A stretch of 64,000 bases of DNA, from contig JAAVZC010000008.1 of assembly GCA_022791455.1 (NCBI GenBank), forward strand, positions 186,001 through 250,000, in the 5' to 3' direction. The DNA comes from Eggerthellaceae bacterium (lineage in GTDB: Bacteria; Actinomycetota; Coriobacteriia; Coriobacteriales; Eggerthellaceae). Under the pieces are notes generated by a model. It was given only the letters and a program-made list of their open reading frames with translations. It did not search any database and was not told the origin of the DNA. The position numbers and the translations under genes were made by a program. Of the stretch, positions 34,660 through 44,794 are shown one piece after another. Every line of letters starts with the position of its first letter. Position 1 is the first letter of the stretch.

Positions 34660-37137
34660 ATGACCAAATCCTTATCTGGAAGCGGGAAGATTACTCGTAG
34701 GGGCTTCTTGAAGGCGTCGGGGGCCGCTGGGGCCTTGGCGGTTGTCGGCTCGGGGGCGACTACTTTATGTGCCCTTGCGGACGATCCTTCTCAGGGGGCG
34801 GAAGAGCGCATCTGCGATGAGGCCTGTTTCATCAACTGCGCAGCGCAAAACTGTGGCATGAAGGTGCACGTGCGCGACGGCAAAGTGGTGAAGGTGACTC
34901 ACAAGACCGATGTGGAGATTCCTGCCGAGATGGAAGGTAAGTACGAGTATGACCGCCGGCCCTGCCTGCGCGGCCGCTCGCATATCCAGTGGATCTACCA
35001 TCCCGATCGCATCCAGTACCCCATGCGCCGCGTGGGTGAGCGCGGCTCGGGCCAATGGGAGCGCATCACTTGGGAAGAAGCCATTGACGAAATAGGGGAG
35101 AAGTTCAACTCCTATCGTGCTGAGTTCGGACCGCAGAGCATCGCCATGCCGGGCATGACTGGCAACAACGGTTGCGTCCAGGGCAACAAGGGTATATTGG
35201 CTCGCTTCGCCAATGTGGCTGAAGCGACAGACATTGAGTACTGTCTTGACGACGGGTGGGCCGTTGGCGAGGCCCGCGTTGTTGGCTCCGGTTTTGGATC
35301 CAACAACAGCTATTGGGATTGCGTCAATTCCAAGCACATTTTTATTTGGGGCGGCAACCATGCGGAAACGCTCATCCAGTCGTGGAATTGGATTCCAAAG
35401 GCGCAGGAGAAGGGCGCGACTGTGGTTTGCATCGACCCGCGCTACTCGGTGACCGCTTCGAAATCGGACGTTTGGATACCCCTTACGGTAGGTACCGACT
35501 CTGCGCTGATGATGGCAATGATCCATCAACTTATCGAGGGCAGCCTCTATGACGAGGAATATGTCAAAGTCCACACGGTAGCTCCGTTTCTGGTGCGCGA
35601 GGACAACGGCCAGTTTCTGCGCATGAGCGACTTCGGCGTGGAGCCTGTCGAGGGGCCGCCGGATCGGTTGGGGAATCCCACAATCGTCGATCCGGCCGTG
35701 GTGCTCGATGCCGCCACCGGCCAGCGCATGTCGGAAAAGGAGTGCGCAAACCCCGTGTACGAGGGAAGCTTCGATGTCGACGGCTTCAAGGTGACCACCG
35801 CATTCACCCTGCTGCGCAACCAGGTGCAGCCCTATACTCCCGAGTGGGCGGCCCCCAAGACCGGCATCGATGCGGAGACGATCGTGAAGTTGGCGAAGAT
35901 GTATGCCGACGGCCCCACTACCTTCTGGACCTGCTATGGTTTCGACCGTTACGATAACAGCGACTCGTTGGGACATGCGGCCACCACCATCTGCGCCCTC
36001 ACCGGAAACCTGGGCGTCAACGGCGGTGGATTCGGCCTTCCGGGCACTGCGGCCGGCCCCATGTTGTTCCTGAACCCGGCTTACTCCAATCCGTCGATGA
36101 CGGTTGCCTCCAAGATCCCGTGGCTTTGTTTGCCTGAGATCTTAGAGACCGGAACTTATGGCGGGGATCCTTACACTATTAAGGCCTTGTTGAATGTAAG
36201 CGGCAATGCGTTTGCGAATCAGGCCGAAATGGCCACGTTCCTGAGCGACACGCTACCCAGAGTTGAATTCGTGGTGACGCACGATTCTCGGATGACGGAT
36301 ACCGCCCGTTATTCCGATCTGGTGCTGCCGGCTGCTCATTGGTGGGAGGACTACGATGTCGCCACTTCTACCTGGCTGCAGATGAACGACAAGGCCATCG
36401 ATCCTCTGTATGAATCGAAAAGTAACGTGGAGTTCCTCAGCTTGGTTGCGCAGGCAATCGGCCTGGGCGAGTATTTCACTCAGACGTCCGAAGAGGCCTG
36501 CGAGTTTGCCGTCAACGAGTTTGTTCTCATGCAAATGCAGGGCATCACCTACGAAATGCTGAAGGAGAAGGGCTCCATCTTCAACGTTAATCCAGCGAAC
36601 TACGACGGCCTGAAGATCCACGACTTCAAGTTCTCCACCCCGTCCGGGCGCCTGGAGTTCTACTGCGAGAACCCCCAGCCGCGCATGAACTACGGTCAGG
36701 AGTACGATCCGATACCGCTGCGGCTTCCCGACTACACCGAGCCGCTGGAGGTGAACGAGGGCAACCCTTTGCGCGAGAAGTATCCGCTCTCGGTTCTGCA
36801 GGAGCACAGCAAGTGGCGTGTGCATACCTCCTTCGGCGACCTGCCGTGGCTGCGCGAGCTCGACCCCGAGCCGACGGTGAAAATCAGTATCGGCGACGCC
36901 TCTGCCCGCGGCATACAGGCGGGTGACATGGTGCGTGTGTTCAATGATCGGGGATATGTGGTGTTGAATGCGGTCGTGGACGGCTCGCTTCCCGTGGGCG
37001 TGTGCAACATTCCTAAGGGCTGGGAAAAGTGGCAGACCGTTGAGGGCAGCTACCAGGATCTGACGTCGCGGCAGCTGAACCCGGTGACGCTCAACCAGAC
37101 GTTCAACGACATTCTCGTTGAGATCGAGAAGGCTTAA
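34660..37137 (+). CDS. DMSO-reductase-family molybdoenzyme, catalytic subunit
   Basis: 825 residues. A Tat signal (ITRRGFLKASGAAGALAVVG) sends the folded enzyme out. Cysteines 52, 56, 60 and 65 and C102 (RRPCLRGRS) supply the FeS0 [4Fe-4S] ligands; the last matches DmsA's ACLRGRS. Further molybdopterin-binding blocks are HIFIWGGNHAET, VCIDPRYSVTASKSDVWIPLTVGTDSALMMAM, GFDRYDNSDSLGHAATTICALTGNLG and a C-terminal MopB domain (VKISIGDASARGIQAGDMVRVFNDRG). Closest in layout to DmsA-like reductases; the true substrate is not deducible. The start MTKSLSG has AAGGAGGGAGAA upstream; longer frames fall before the promoter. First gene of a three-subunit operon. Confidence 0.9.
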   Translation: MTKSLSGSGKITRRGFLKASGAAGALAVVGSGATTLCALADDPSQGAEERICDEACFINCAAQNCGMKVHVRDGKVVKVTHKTDVEIPAEMEGKYEYDRRPCLRGRSHIQWIYHPDRIQYPMRRVGERGSGQWERITWEEAIDEIGEKFNSYRAEFGPQSIAMPGMTGNNGCVQGNKGILARFANVAEATDIEYCLDDGWAVGEARVVGSGFGSNNSYWDCVNSKHIFIWGGNHAETLIQSWNWIPKAQEKGATVVCIDPRYSVTASKSDVWIPLTVGTDSALMMAMIHQLIEGSLYDEEYVKVHTVAPFLVREDNGQFLRMSDFGVEPVEGPPDRLGNPTIVDPAVVLDAATGQRMSEKECANPVYEGSFDVDGFKVTTAFTLLRNQVQPYTPEWAAPKTGIDAETIVKLAKMYADGPTTFWTCYGFDRYDNSDSLGHAATTICALTGNLGVNGGGFGLPGTAAGPMLFLNPAYSNPSMTVASKIPWLCLPEILETGTYGGDPYTIKALLNVSGNAFANQAEMATFLSDTLPRVEFVVTHDSRMTDTARYSDLVLPAAHWWEDYDVATSTWLQMNDKAIDPLYESKSNVEFLSLVAQAIGLGEYFTQTSEEACEFAVNEFVLMQMQGITYEMLKEKGSIFNVNPANYDGLKIHDFKFSTPSGRLEFYCENPQPRMNYGQEYDPIPLRLPDYTEPLEVNEGNPLREKYPLSVLQEHSKWRVHTSFGDLPWLRELDPEPTVKISIGDASARGIQAGDMVRVFNDRGYVVLNAVVDGSLPVGVCNIPKGWEKWQTVEGSYQDLTSRQLNPVTLNQTFNDILVEIEKA

Positions 37138-37149
37138 GGGGGAGTTCAA

Positions 37150-37770
37150 ATGACACGTTACGGCATGGTCATTGATAAGAAGAAGTGTATCGGTTGCAAC
37201 ACCTGCGCCATTGCCTGCAAGTCCGAGAACGGAGTTCCCGACGACATTTGGTGGAACCGCATCCTGACCGAGGGCGAGGGGGTCGACGTCCCATTCGGGG
37301 AGTTTCCGAACTGTTCCATCGGCTATCTGCCGGTGAATTGCCAGCACTGCGAGAACCCCGCGTGCGTGAAGGTGTGCCCCGTAGGCGCCACGTGGAAGGA
37401 TCCGGATACGGGCATCGTGCGCCAGGACTACGACAAGTGCATCGGCTGCCGCATGTGCATGGCGGCGTGTCCCTACACCGGTGTGCGCAGCTTCAACTGG
37501 GAGGAGCCCCGTTATGCGATCGGATTCGCGACGGGCGATGCGGACGTGCCGGCGCACCAGAAGCACACGGTGGAGAAGTGCACCTTCTGCTACCACCGCG
37601 TGGCGCGCGGGGAAGAGCCGGAGTGCATCGGCTCGTGCCCCGGTCGCGCCCGCTTCTGGGGCGACCTGGACGATCCGGAAAGCGAGGTGTCGAAGATGGT
37701 CGCCACGCGAAGCCACGAGCAATTGCTTCCGGAAATGGGCACCAAGCCATCTGTGTACTACCTGGTATAA
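37150..37770 (+). CDS. Four-cluster ferredoxin-like electron transfer subunit (DmsB-like)
   Basis: 206 residues with four cysteine groups in DmsB/NrfC order: CIGCNTCAIACK, CQHCENPACVKVCPVG, CIGCRMCMAACPYTGVR, and CTFCYHRVARGEEPECIGSC in outline. That gives four [4Fe-4S] clusters. It should carry electrons from the membrane NrfD-like subunit to the exported catalytic subunit; it has no signal of its own and would be co-exported. It starts 12 nt after the catalytic gene with GGGGGAG upstream. Confidence 0.94.
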   Translation: MTRYGMVIDKKKCIGCNTCAIACKSENGVPDDIWWNRILTEGEGVDVPFGEFPNCSIGYLPVNCQHCENPACVKVCPVGATWKDPDTGIVRQDYDKCIGCRMCMAACPYTGVRSFNWEEPRYAIGFATGDADVPAHQKHTVEKCTFCYHRVARGEEPECIGSCPGRARFWGDLDDPESEVSKMVATRSHEQLLPEMGTKPSVYYLV

Positions 37771-37781
37771 CGCCCTCGTTC

Positions 37782-37890
37782 GTCATCTCGACCGGAGCGA
37801 CCGGAGGGAGCGCAGTGGAGAGATCCCGCGTCGGATGGCCGGGATGGCAGCAATCCTCCCTCGTCATCCTGAGCGCAGCGAAGGATCTTC
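37782..37890 (+). repeat. Family B then family A elements inside the molybdoenzyme operon
   Basis: A divergent B copy starts at 37782 (GTCATCTCGACCGGAGCGAC, later GTGGAGAGATCCCG). A short A copy lies at 37863-37889 (GTCATCCTGAGCGCAGCG, AAGGATCTT). They fill most of the 196-nt gap between the Fe-S and NrfD-like subunit genes. Confidence 0.85.
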
Positions 37891-37966
37891 CGGCTACGGC
37901 CGGAAACGGGCCTCGCTCGCGCTCGGGGTGGCGAGGGAAAACCTCGATCTTTAAGGAGAAACTCCT

Positions 37967-39190
37967 ATGACTGAAAACGTTTCGACGGCAGGCGCCGTCA
38001 AGGCTCCTGCGGCCAAGAAGGGCGGCGCGGGGCTCAACATCGCCATCGGCGTGTCCGCCGTTCTGGTGGTGCTCGGCATCGTCCTGTGGGCGATGCAGCT
38101 CTCGGGCGGCATGATTCAAACCGCCATGAGGAACCTGGATTCCTGGGGCCTTTACATTACGAGCTTTATGTTTTTCGTCGGTTTGTCCGCCGGCGGCTTG
38201 ATTATCTCTTCGGTGCCGAAGGCCTTTGGCATCGAGGGCTTCGGCGGCATCGCCAAAGTAGCCGTCATGACCTCCATCGCCTCCACGGTGGCCGCCATCG
38301 GCCTGGTGGTGGTGGACATGGGCCAGCCCTTCCGCGTGTGGGAGCTGTTCGTCTACTCGAACTTGGGGTCGCCCCTCATGTGGGACATCATCGTGCTCGG
38401 CACTTACCTGATCCTCTCCTGCGTGTACCTGTGGGCGCAGGTCCAGTCCGAGAAGGGCAAGGTGTCCCACGTGGCCCTTCGCGTGATCAGCGTGATCGCG
38501 CTGGTGTGCGCTATCCTCGTCCACTCCGTGACCGCCTGGATCTTCGGCCTGCAGCAGTCCCACGAGATGTGGCACACCGCGCTTTTGGCCCCGTGGTTCG
38601 TCTCGTCCGCCCTCGTCTGCGGCACCGGCCTCGTGATGGCCGCTGTCATCGCGCTTCGCGCCGCCGGCTACCTGAAGCTGGGCCAGTCCCACCTGGTGAA
38701 GCTTGCGAAGCTGCTCGCGGTGTTCCTGCTCGTGGACCTGTACTTCTTCGGCTGCGACCTGCTGACCGAGGCGTTCCCGGCGGGCTCCGGCATGGCCGTG
38801 GTGGAGATGCTGGTCTCCGGCCCGCTGGCCCCGTTCTTCTGGATCGAGATCGTCGGGTGCATCGCGGCCGCCGTGATCTGCCTGGTGCCGCAGCTGCGCA
38901 CGAACCCGCTGCTGGTCGTCGCCTCCCTGCTCGCCATCGCCGCCATCTTCTGCAAGCGCGTGCAGCTCTTGGTCGGCGGCTTCCAGATCGCCAACATCGA
39001 CTACGCGGGAGTAATGACCCCGTTCACCGTCACCAACTGGGAGGGCAACATGGCCCAGGCGTACCAGGGAATGGTCTACTGGCCCACCCCGCTCGAGTTC
39101 GGCGTCACGCTGGGCGTCGTGGCCCTCGGCTTCCTGATCTTCTTCTTAGGGCTCAAGTTCCTGCCCCTCAAACCTCAGAATCAGGAGTAG
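37967..39190 (+). CDS. NrfD/PsrC-like membrane anchor subunit
   Basis: 407 residues, about 9-10 membrane helices. NrfD features include WGLYITSFMFFVGLSAGGLIISS near the N-terminus and VVDMGQPFRVWELFVYSNLGSPLMWDI, typical of quinol-interacting polysulfide-reductase-type subunits. It anchors the catalytic and Fe-S subunits and exchanges electrons with menaquinone. The start has TTTAAGGAGAAACTCCT upstream. It lies 196 nt after the Fe-S gene, with palindromic elements between, so subunit stoichiometry could be tuned there. No chaperone (TorD/DmsD) gene is adjacent. Confidence 0.92.
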   Translation: MTENVSTAGAVKAPAAKKGGAGLNIAIGVSAVLVVLGIVLWAMQLSGGMIQTAMRNLDSWGLYITSFMFFVGLSAGGLIISSVPKAFGIEGFGGIAKVAVMTSIASTVAAIGLVVVDMGQPFRVWELFVYSNLGSPLMWDIIVLGTYLILSCVYLWAQVQSEKGKVSHVALRVISVIALVCAILVHSVTAWIFGLQQSHEMWHTALLAPWFVSSALVCGTGLVMAAVIALRAAGYLKLGQSHLVKLAKLLAVFLLVDLYFFGCDLLTEAFPAGSGMAVVEMLVSGPLAPFFWIEIVGCIAAAVICLVPQLRTNPLLVVASLLAIAAIFCKRVQLLVGGFQIANIDYAGVMTPFTVTNWEGNMAQAYQGMVYWPTPLEFGVTLGVVALGFLIFFLGLKFLPLKPQNQE

Positions 39191-39218
39191 TCTCCGACTC
39201 CCGGATCCTCTCCAGCTC

Positions 39219-39351
39219 GTCATCCTGAGCGCAGCGAAGGATCTTCCCAGCTGCGACCGGAAGATCCTCCGCCTGCGGCTCAGGATGACGAGGGGGAGGA
39301 GACCGCGGAGATCCTTCGACTGCGCGCTTCGCGCTTCGCTCAGGATGACAA
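39219..39351. repeat. Three family A elements after the molybdoenzyme operon
   Basis: Forward short copy at 39219-39245. Inverted copy at about 39260-39289 (AAGATCCTCCGCCTGCGGCT). Longer inverted copy at about 39309-39350 (AGATCCTTCGACTGCGCGCT...AGGATGAC). Opposed copies can pair and may act as a 3 prime stabiliser or terminator for the operon. Confidence 0.85.
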
Positions 39352-39396
39352 CGGGGGGTAAAGACGCGGGAACGAAGGCGGCACCGCGCTCCGCCA

Positions 39397-40046
39397 GGAT
39401 CGGAAACCCCGTGTATCCCCACGGACTGCGCCTGCTCAGGACCGAAAACCCCGCCGTCCCCCACGCGGATCGCGTATTTCGTGGGGGACGGTCGCATTTG
39501 CGATCCCCGCGCAGCCCCTCCGTCGGTCCCCGGGATCGTAAACCCCCTCGTCCCCCACGGAGCCGTGGGGGATGGCGGCATTTCGGGTCCTGGGCCACCG
39601 ATTGTGGCCTTTTGGGATCGAGAATCCCCTCGAACCCCGCGGCGTCGTGGGGGACGATGGTGTTTTCGGTCCTGGCAATTGCCGAAGCGACGCCTCGGGA
39701 CCGAAAACGGCGTCTCGTCCACCGCTCGAGGCGCGTCTCCGTGGACGAGGCGGCGATGTTGATCCCGGGACAGCTCACCGGGACCCAGCCAGGACCAAAA
39801 AGGCCGACTCGTCCACAGTTGTCGTCATTTTGCGGTGGACGAGGCGGAGTTTTTGATCCCCGCGGTTGCTCCTCGGGGTTTTGGGGGATCGAGATGTGCG
39901 CCTTATCCACCGTTTTCGCTGCTACTTGGTGGACGAGGCGGAGTTTCTGGTCCGTGGGCCGGCGAGCCGGGTTTCTGCGGATCCGAAATATTCTCTCGTC
40001 CACCCGATTTTGCGGCTCCTCCGTGGACAAGGCGGCCTTTTTGGTC
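39397..40046. repeat. Ordered array of alternating inverted 27-nt arms (half-unit plus seven palindromic units)
   Basis: Units: 39397-39438 (half), 39439-39506, 39533-39590, 39615-39672, 39698-39765, 39792-39859, 39886-39953 and 39979-40046. Each full unit is arm (27), loop (14 nt; 4 nt in the third and fourth), reverse-complement arm (27). Arms begin GGAYC-n-n/AAA and end CGTCCACC (last four units) or GTCCCCCACG (first four, one arm more diverged). Spacers are 24-26 nt. Loops and spacers differ in sequence but not length. No protein is supported: open frames exist on both strands merely because GC content is high. With the family A copies and the rplU promoter it accounts for the 1-kb gap 39191-40229. 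Confidence 0.9.
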
Positions 40047-40161
40047 TTTTGCCGCAGCGGAGCAGCGAGGGGCGGTTGTGCTTTATAATACCGGCCGACA
40101 TATTCTTGCCCGGGCTCTGGGGGCCGCTTATGCCGCTTGCGTGAATCGGGCAAAATTTTTG

Positions 40162-40190
40162 TTGACGGCGGGTTTTCCCGCTGCTAGCAT
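40162..40190 (+). promoter_or_regulatory. Promoter of rplU-rpmA
   Basis: TTGACG (40162-40167), a 17-nt spacer and TAGCAT (40185-40190), giving a leader of about 33 nt. A further TATAAT at 40084-40089 could be a second, upstream start but lacks a clear -35. Confidence 0.7.
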
Positions 40191-40229
40191 ATTCCCTTGC
40201 GTTTACTGACCTATAAGGAGATATATACC

Positions 40230-40550
40230 ATGTACGCAATCGTAAAGACGGGCGGAAAGCAGTACAAAGTTGCCCCGGGCGACAAGATCAACATCGAGAA
40301 ATTGGACGCTCAGCCGGGCGACAAGGTGGAGCTTCAGGCTATCTGCGTTGTGGACGGCGACAAGGTGGAGGCGGATCCTGCGAAGGCCGCCGGCACCAAG
40401 GTGACCGCCACGGTGCTTGAGCAGTTCCGCGGCAAGAAGCAGCTGGTGTTCAAGTTCAAGAAGCGCAAGAACTATAAGAAGATGCAGGGCCATCGTCAGA
40501 ACCTGACCCGCGTCCAGATCGATTCCGTTGGCGCTGCCACGGCTGAGTAG
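40230..40550 (+). CDS. rplU: 50S ribosomal protein L21
   Basis: 106 residues; MYAIVKTGGKQYKVAPGDKI is the L21 N-terminus and FKFKKRKNYKKMQGHRQNLTRVQI the rRNA-binding C-terminal part. It binds 23S rRNA. The start ATG 40230 follows TAAGGAGATATATACC. rpmA follows after 19 nt, the conserved L21-L27-Obg order. Confidence 0.97.
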   Translation: MYAIVKTGGKQYKVAPGDKINIEKLDAQPGDKVELQAICVVDGDKVEADPAKAAGTKVTATVLEQFRGKKQLVFKFKKRKNYKKMQGHRQNLTRVQIDSVGAATAE

Positions 40551-40569
40551 ATAAGAAGGAGGCAATCTC

Positions 40570-40824
40570 ATGGCTCATAAGAAAGGTCTCGGCTCTACTC
40601 GTAACGGCCGCGATTCCCGCGCACAGCGCCTGGGCGTAAAGAAGTTCGCCGGCGAGAAGGTGAAGACTGGCATGGTTATCGTGCGCCAGCACGGCACCCA
40701 CTTCCATCCTGGTGAGAATGTGGGCCGCGGCGGGGACGACACCCTGTTCGCCCTGTGCGACGGCACGCTGGAGTTTACTCGCGGACAGAAGCGCCGCGTA
40801 CACGTTCGTCCTGCTGCCGAGTAA
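40570..40824 (+). CDS. rpmA: 50S ribosomal protein L27
   Basis: 84 residues; [29 protein letters not shown] matches L27 in outline, including the N-terminal tail that reaches the peptidyl-transferase centre. There is no Firmicutes-type cleavable extension before AHKKG. The start follows AAGAAGGAGGCAATCTC. A terminator follows. Confidence 0.97.
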   Translation: MAHKKGLGSTRNGRDSRAQRLGVKKFAGEKVKTGMVIVRQHGTHFHPGENVGRGGDDTLFALCDGTLEFTRGQKRRVHVRPAAE

Positions 40825-40853
40825 ACGCCCCAACACGACTGCGGTATATTTAG

Positions 40854-42322
<1,469 letters not shown>

Positions 42323-42323
<1 letters not shown>

Positions 42324-43462
42324 TGGACAAGACGGGCACTGCGGCGCGTCGGCGCCGCTTGGTGGTGAAGATTGGGTCTTCTACGCTGACCACTTCCGAA
42401 AGTTCGATCGACTACGGGTTTCTGGACGATTTGGCGGCCCAGTTGGCGGCGGTGCGCGACGCCGGCTGGGACGTGGTGGTGGTGACCTCGGCCGCCATTG
42501 CCTGCGGGTTGGAGGCCCTGGGCATCCCTAAGCGCCCGACCGACATGCCCAGCCTTCAGGCGGCGGCTTCGGTGGGGCAGAGCGCCCTCTCCACCGCCTA
42601 TTCCCAGGCCTTTGGTGCGCGGGACATGCTCACCTCGGTGGTGCTGCTCACCCGTCGCGACACCGCGGATCGCACCGCCTACCTGCACGCCCGCGACACT
42701 TTGAACCGCCTATTAGAGCTTTCGGTGGTGCCCGTCGTGAACGAGAACGACACCGTCTCGGTGGAGCAGATTCGCTTCGGCGACAACGACACGCTGGCGG
42801 CGCTCGTGGCCTGCTTGGTGGACGCCAACTTGGTGGTGATCCTCTCCGACATCGACGGCATGTACACCGCCAACCCGCAAAGTGACCCGTCTGCTGCGCT
42901 GATTCCCGAGATCGACCGCATTGGCCGCGAGGTGCTGGCGGCGGCAGGGGGCGCGGGCTCTACGGTGGGCAGCGGCGGCATGATCACCAAGATCAAGGCG
43001 GCCCGCGTGCTGATGGCGGCGGGCATTCCCATGGTCATCTGCCACGGGCGTCGGCCTAACTGCATTGTGGACGCCGCTGCGGGCCAGAGCGTGGGCACCC
43101 TGTTCGTGGCCCCGGAGCGCCCTCACGAGATAAGCGCCAAGAAGCTGTGGATTGCGCTGGGAGATTCAACGCGCGGCACCGTCACGGTCGACGGGGGAGC
43201 GCGCGACGCCCTGGTTCGCCACGGCAGCTCGCTTTTGGCGGTAGGCGTGCGCGGCGTGGAAGGCTCGTTCGAGTACGATGACATTGTGGACGTGGCCGAC
43301 GAGACGGGCCATGTGTTCGGCCGCGGCCGCGCGAGCGTGGGAAGCGACCTGCTGGAACTGGCCATCGGCCGCAGCCGCGAGGAGATGGAGGCCAATTCGC
43401 TTTTGGCGCTTCTGGCCGACCGACCGGTCATCCATCGCGACGAATTGGTGCTGTTCGAATAA
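42323..43462 (+). CDS. proB: Glutamate 5-kinase
   Basis: 379 residues. The amino-acid-kinase domain begins VVKIGSSTLTT, with VTSAAIACGLEALG, VNENDTVS and FGDNDTLAALVA, and a C-terminal PUA domain (from about residue 280). It phosphorylates glutamate in the first step of proline synthesis. Feedback inhibition by proline is known for the family. It overlaps obg by one base and is followed by proA after 39 nt. Confidence 0.96.
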
Positions 43463-43501
43463 TATTTTCCGTTGAGAACAAACGGGAAAGAAGGGAGCCC
43501 C

Positions 43502-44794
43502 ATGACCCTGGAACAAGATGTGGTGCAGTTGGCCGAAGCCGCCAAGGCGGCCAGTGCGCGGCTGGCCCAGACTACCGAGGCCGAGCGCAACGGCGCGCTG
43601 TTGGCGATGGCCGCCGCGCTTCGCGCGAACGCGGGCGCCATTGTGGCCGCTAACGGCCAGGACATGGAAGCGGCCCGGGCTGCTGGCACCAAGGACTCGC
43701 TGCTGGACCGGCTGATGCTGGACGAGGGCCGCGTGGAATCTATGGCCGCCGCCCTGGAGGATTTGGCGGCGCTGCCGGACCCGCTCGGGCGCGTGCTGAA
43801 GCGGGACACGCTCTACAACGGAATCGAGCTTTCCCGGGTCACGGTACCTTTGGGCGTGGTGGCCGTGGTGTACGAGGCGCGACCGAACGTGACCGCCGAT
43901 GCCGCGGGCATCTGCCTGAAGTCCGGCAATGCGGCGCTCTTGCGCGGCGGCAGCCTGGCCGCCCGCAGCAACGAGGCCATCGCCGATGTGCTGGCGGCCG
44001 CCGCTGAAGGGGCCGGCATGCCCGTCGGTTGCATCCAGGCCATCACCACCACCGACCGTGCCGCCACCGACATCCTCATGAGCCTCCACGGCCTGGTGGA
44101 CGTGCTCATCCCGCGCGGAGGCGCCGGGCTCATCCGTCATTGCGTGGAGTGCGCGAAGGTGCCGGTAATCGAGACCGGCACGGGCAACTGCCACGTGTAC
44201 GTGCACGAAACCGCCGGCGGCTCAATGGCCGCTGATATTCTGGAGAACGCGAAGTGCCGCCGCTACGGCGTGTGCAATGCCGCGGAAACCCTGCTGGTGG
44301 ACGAAGGGTGCGCCGCGCGCGTGCTCCCCGAGGCCTTGCGCCGCATGGCCGCCCACGGCGTTACGGTGCACGCGGACGAAGCGGCCACGGCCATCGCCAC
44401 CAAGAGCGCCATCGAGGGGCTCTCGCTTCTGCCCGCCACGGAAGAGGATTGGGAAACCGAGTACTTGGCACCGGAGCTGGCGGTCAAGGTGGTGAGCGGC
44501 CCGGAAGAGGCCATTGCCCACATCAATCGCTTCGGCACCATGCACTCCGAGGCCATCGTGGCAGATGCGTCCACCGAAGCCGGCGCGCAGGCCATCGAGG
44601 ACTTCCTGAACCGGGTGGACGCCGCCGCGGTCTACGCCAACGCCTCGACCGCCTTCACCGACGGCGGTCAGTTCGGGTTGGGGGCCGAGATTGGCATCTC
44701 TACCCAGAAGACCCACGTTCGCGGCCCCTTCGCGCTGGAGGCGCTTACCTCCTACAAGTACCAACTGCGGGGAAACGGCCAGGTGAGAGCGTAG
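43502..44794 (+). CDS. proA: Gamma-glutamyl phosphate reductase
   Basis: 430 residues, aldehyde-dehydrogenase fold. Blocks seen: VTVPLGVVAVVYEARPNVTADAAG in outline, KSGNAALLRGGSLA, IETGTGNCHVYV, and the catalytic cysteine in CRRYGVCNAAETLLV. It reduces glutamyl 5-phosphate with NADPH to the semialdehyde, the step after ProB. The start MTLEQDVV follows GAAGGGAGCCCC; an upstream in-frame ATG adds 10 residues. The next gene starts immediately at the base after the stop. Confidence 0.96.
   Translation: MTLEQDVVQLAEAAKAASARLAQTTEAERNGALLAMAAALRANAGAIVAANGQDMEAARAAGTKDSLLDRLMLDEGRVESMAAALEDLAALPDPLGRVLKRDTLYNGIELSRVTVPLGVVAVVYEARPNVTADAAGICLKSGNAALLRGGSLAARSNEAIADVLAAAAEGAGMPVGCIQAITTTDRAATDILMSLHGLVDVLIPRGGAGLIRHCVECAKVPVIETGTGNCHVYVHETAGGSMAADILENAKCRRYGVCNAAETLLVDEGCAARVLPEALRRMAAHGVTVHADEAATAIATKSAIEGLSLLPATEEDWETEYLAPELAVKVVSGPEEAIAHINRFGTMHSEAIVADASTEAGAQAIEDFLNRVDAAAVYANASTAFTDGGQFGLGAEIGISTQKTHVRGPFALEALTSYKYQLRGNGQVRA

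Noticed and set aside
39397-40046. CRISPR array
   Set aside because: Repeats alternate in orientation and are palindromic; CRISPR repeats are direct and near-identical. No cas genes are in the window.
39397-40046. Integron attC sites
   Set aside because: Units lack the RYYYAAC/GTTRRRY boxes and no cassette genes or integrase are seen.
39285-40088. Protein-coding gene of 267 aa (plus) or 335 aa (minus, 39146-40153)
   Set aside because: Both frames are open because of GC richness. Translations follow the repeat units rather than any domain, no ribosome-binding site fits, and the minus frame covers family A elements.
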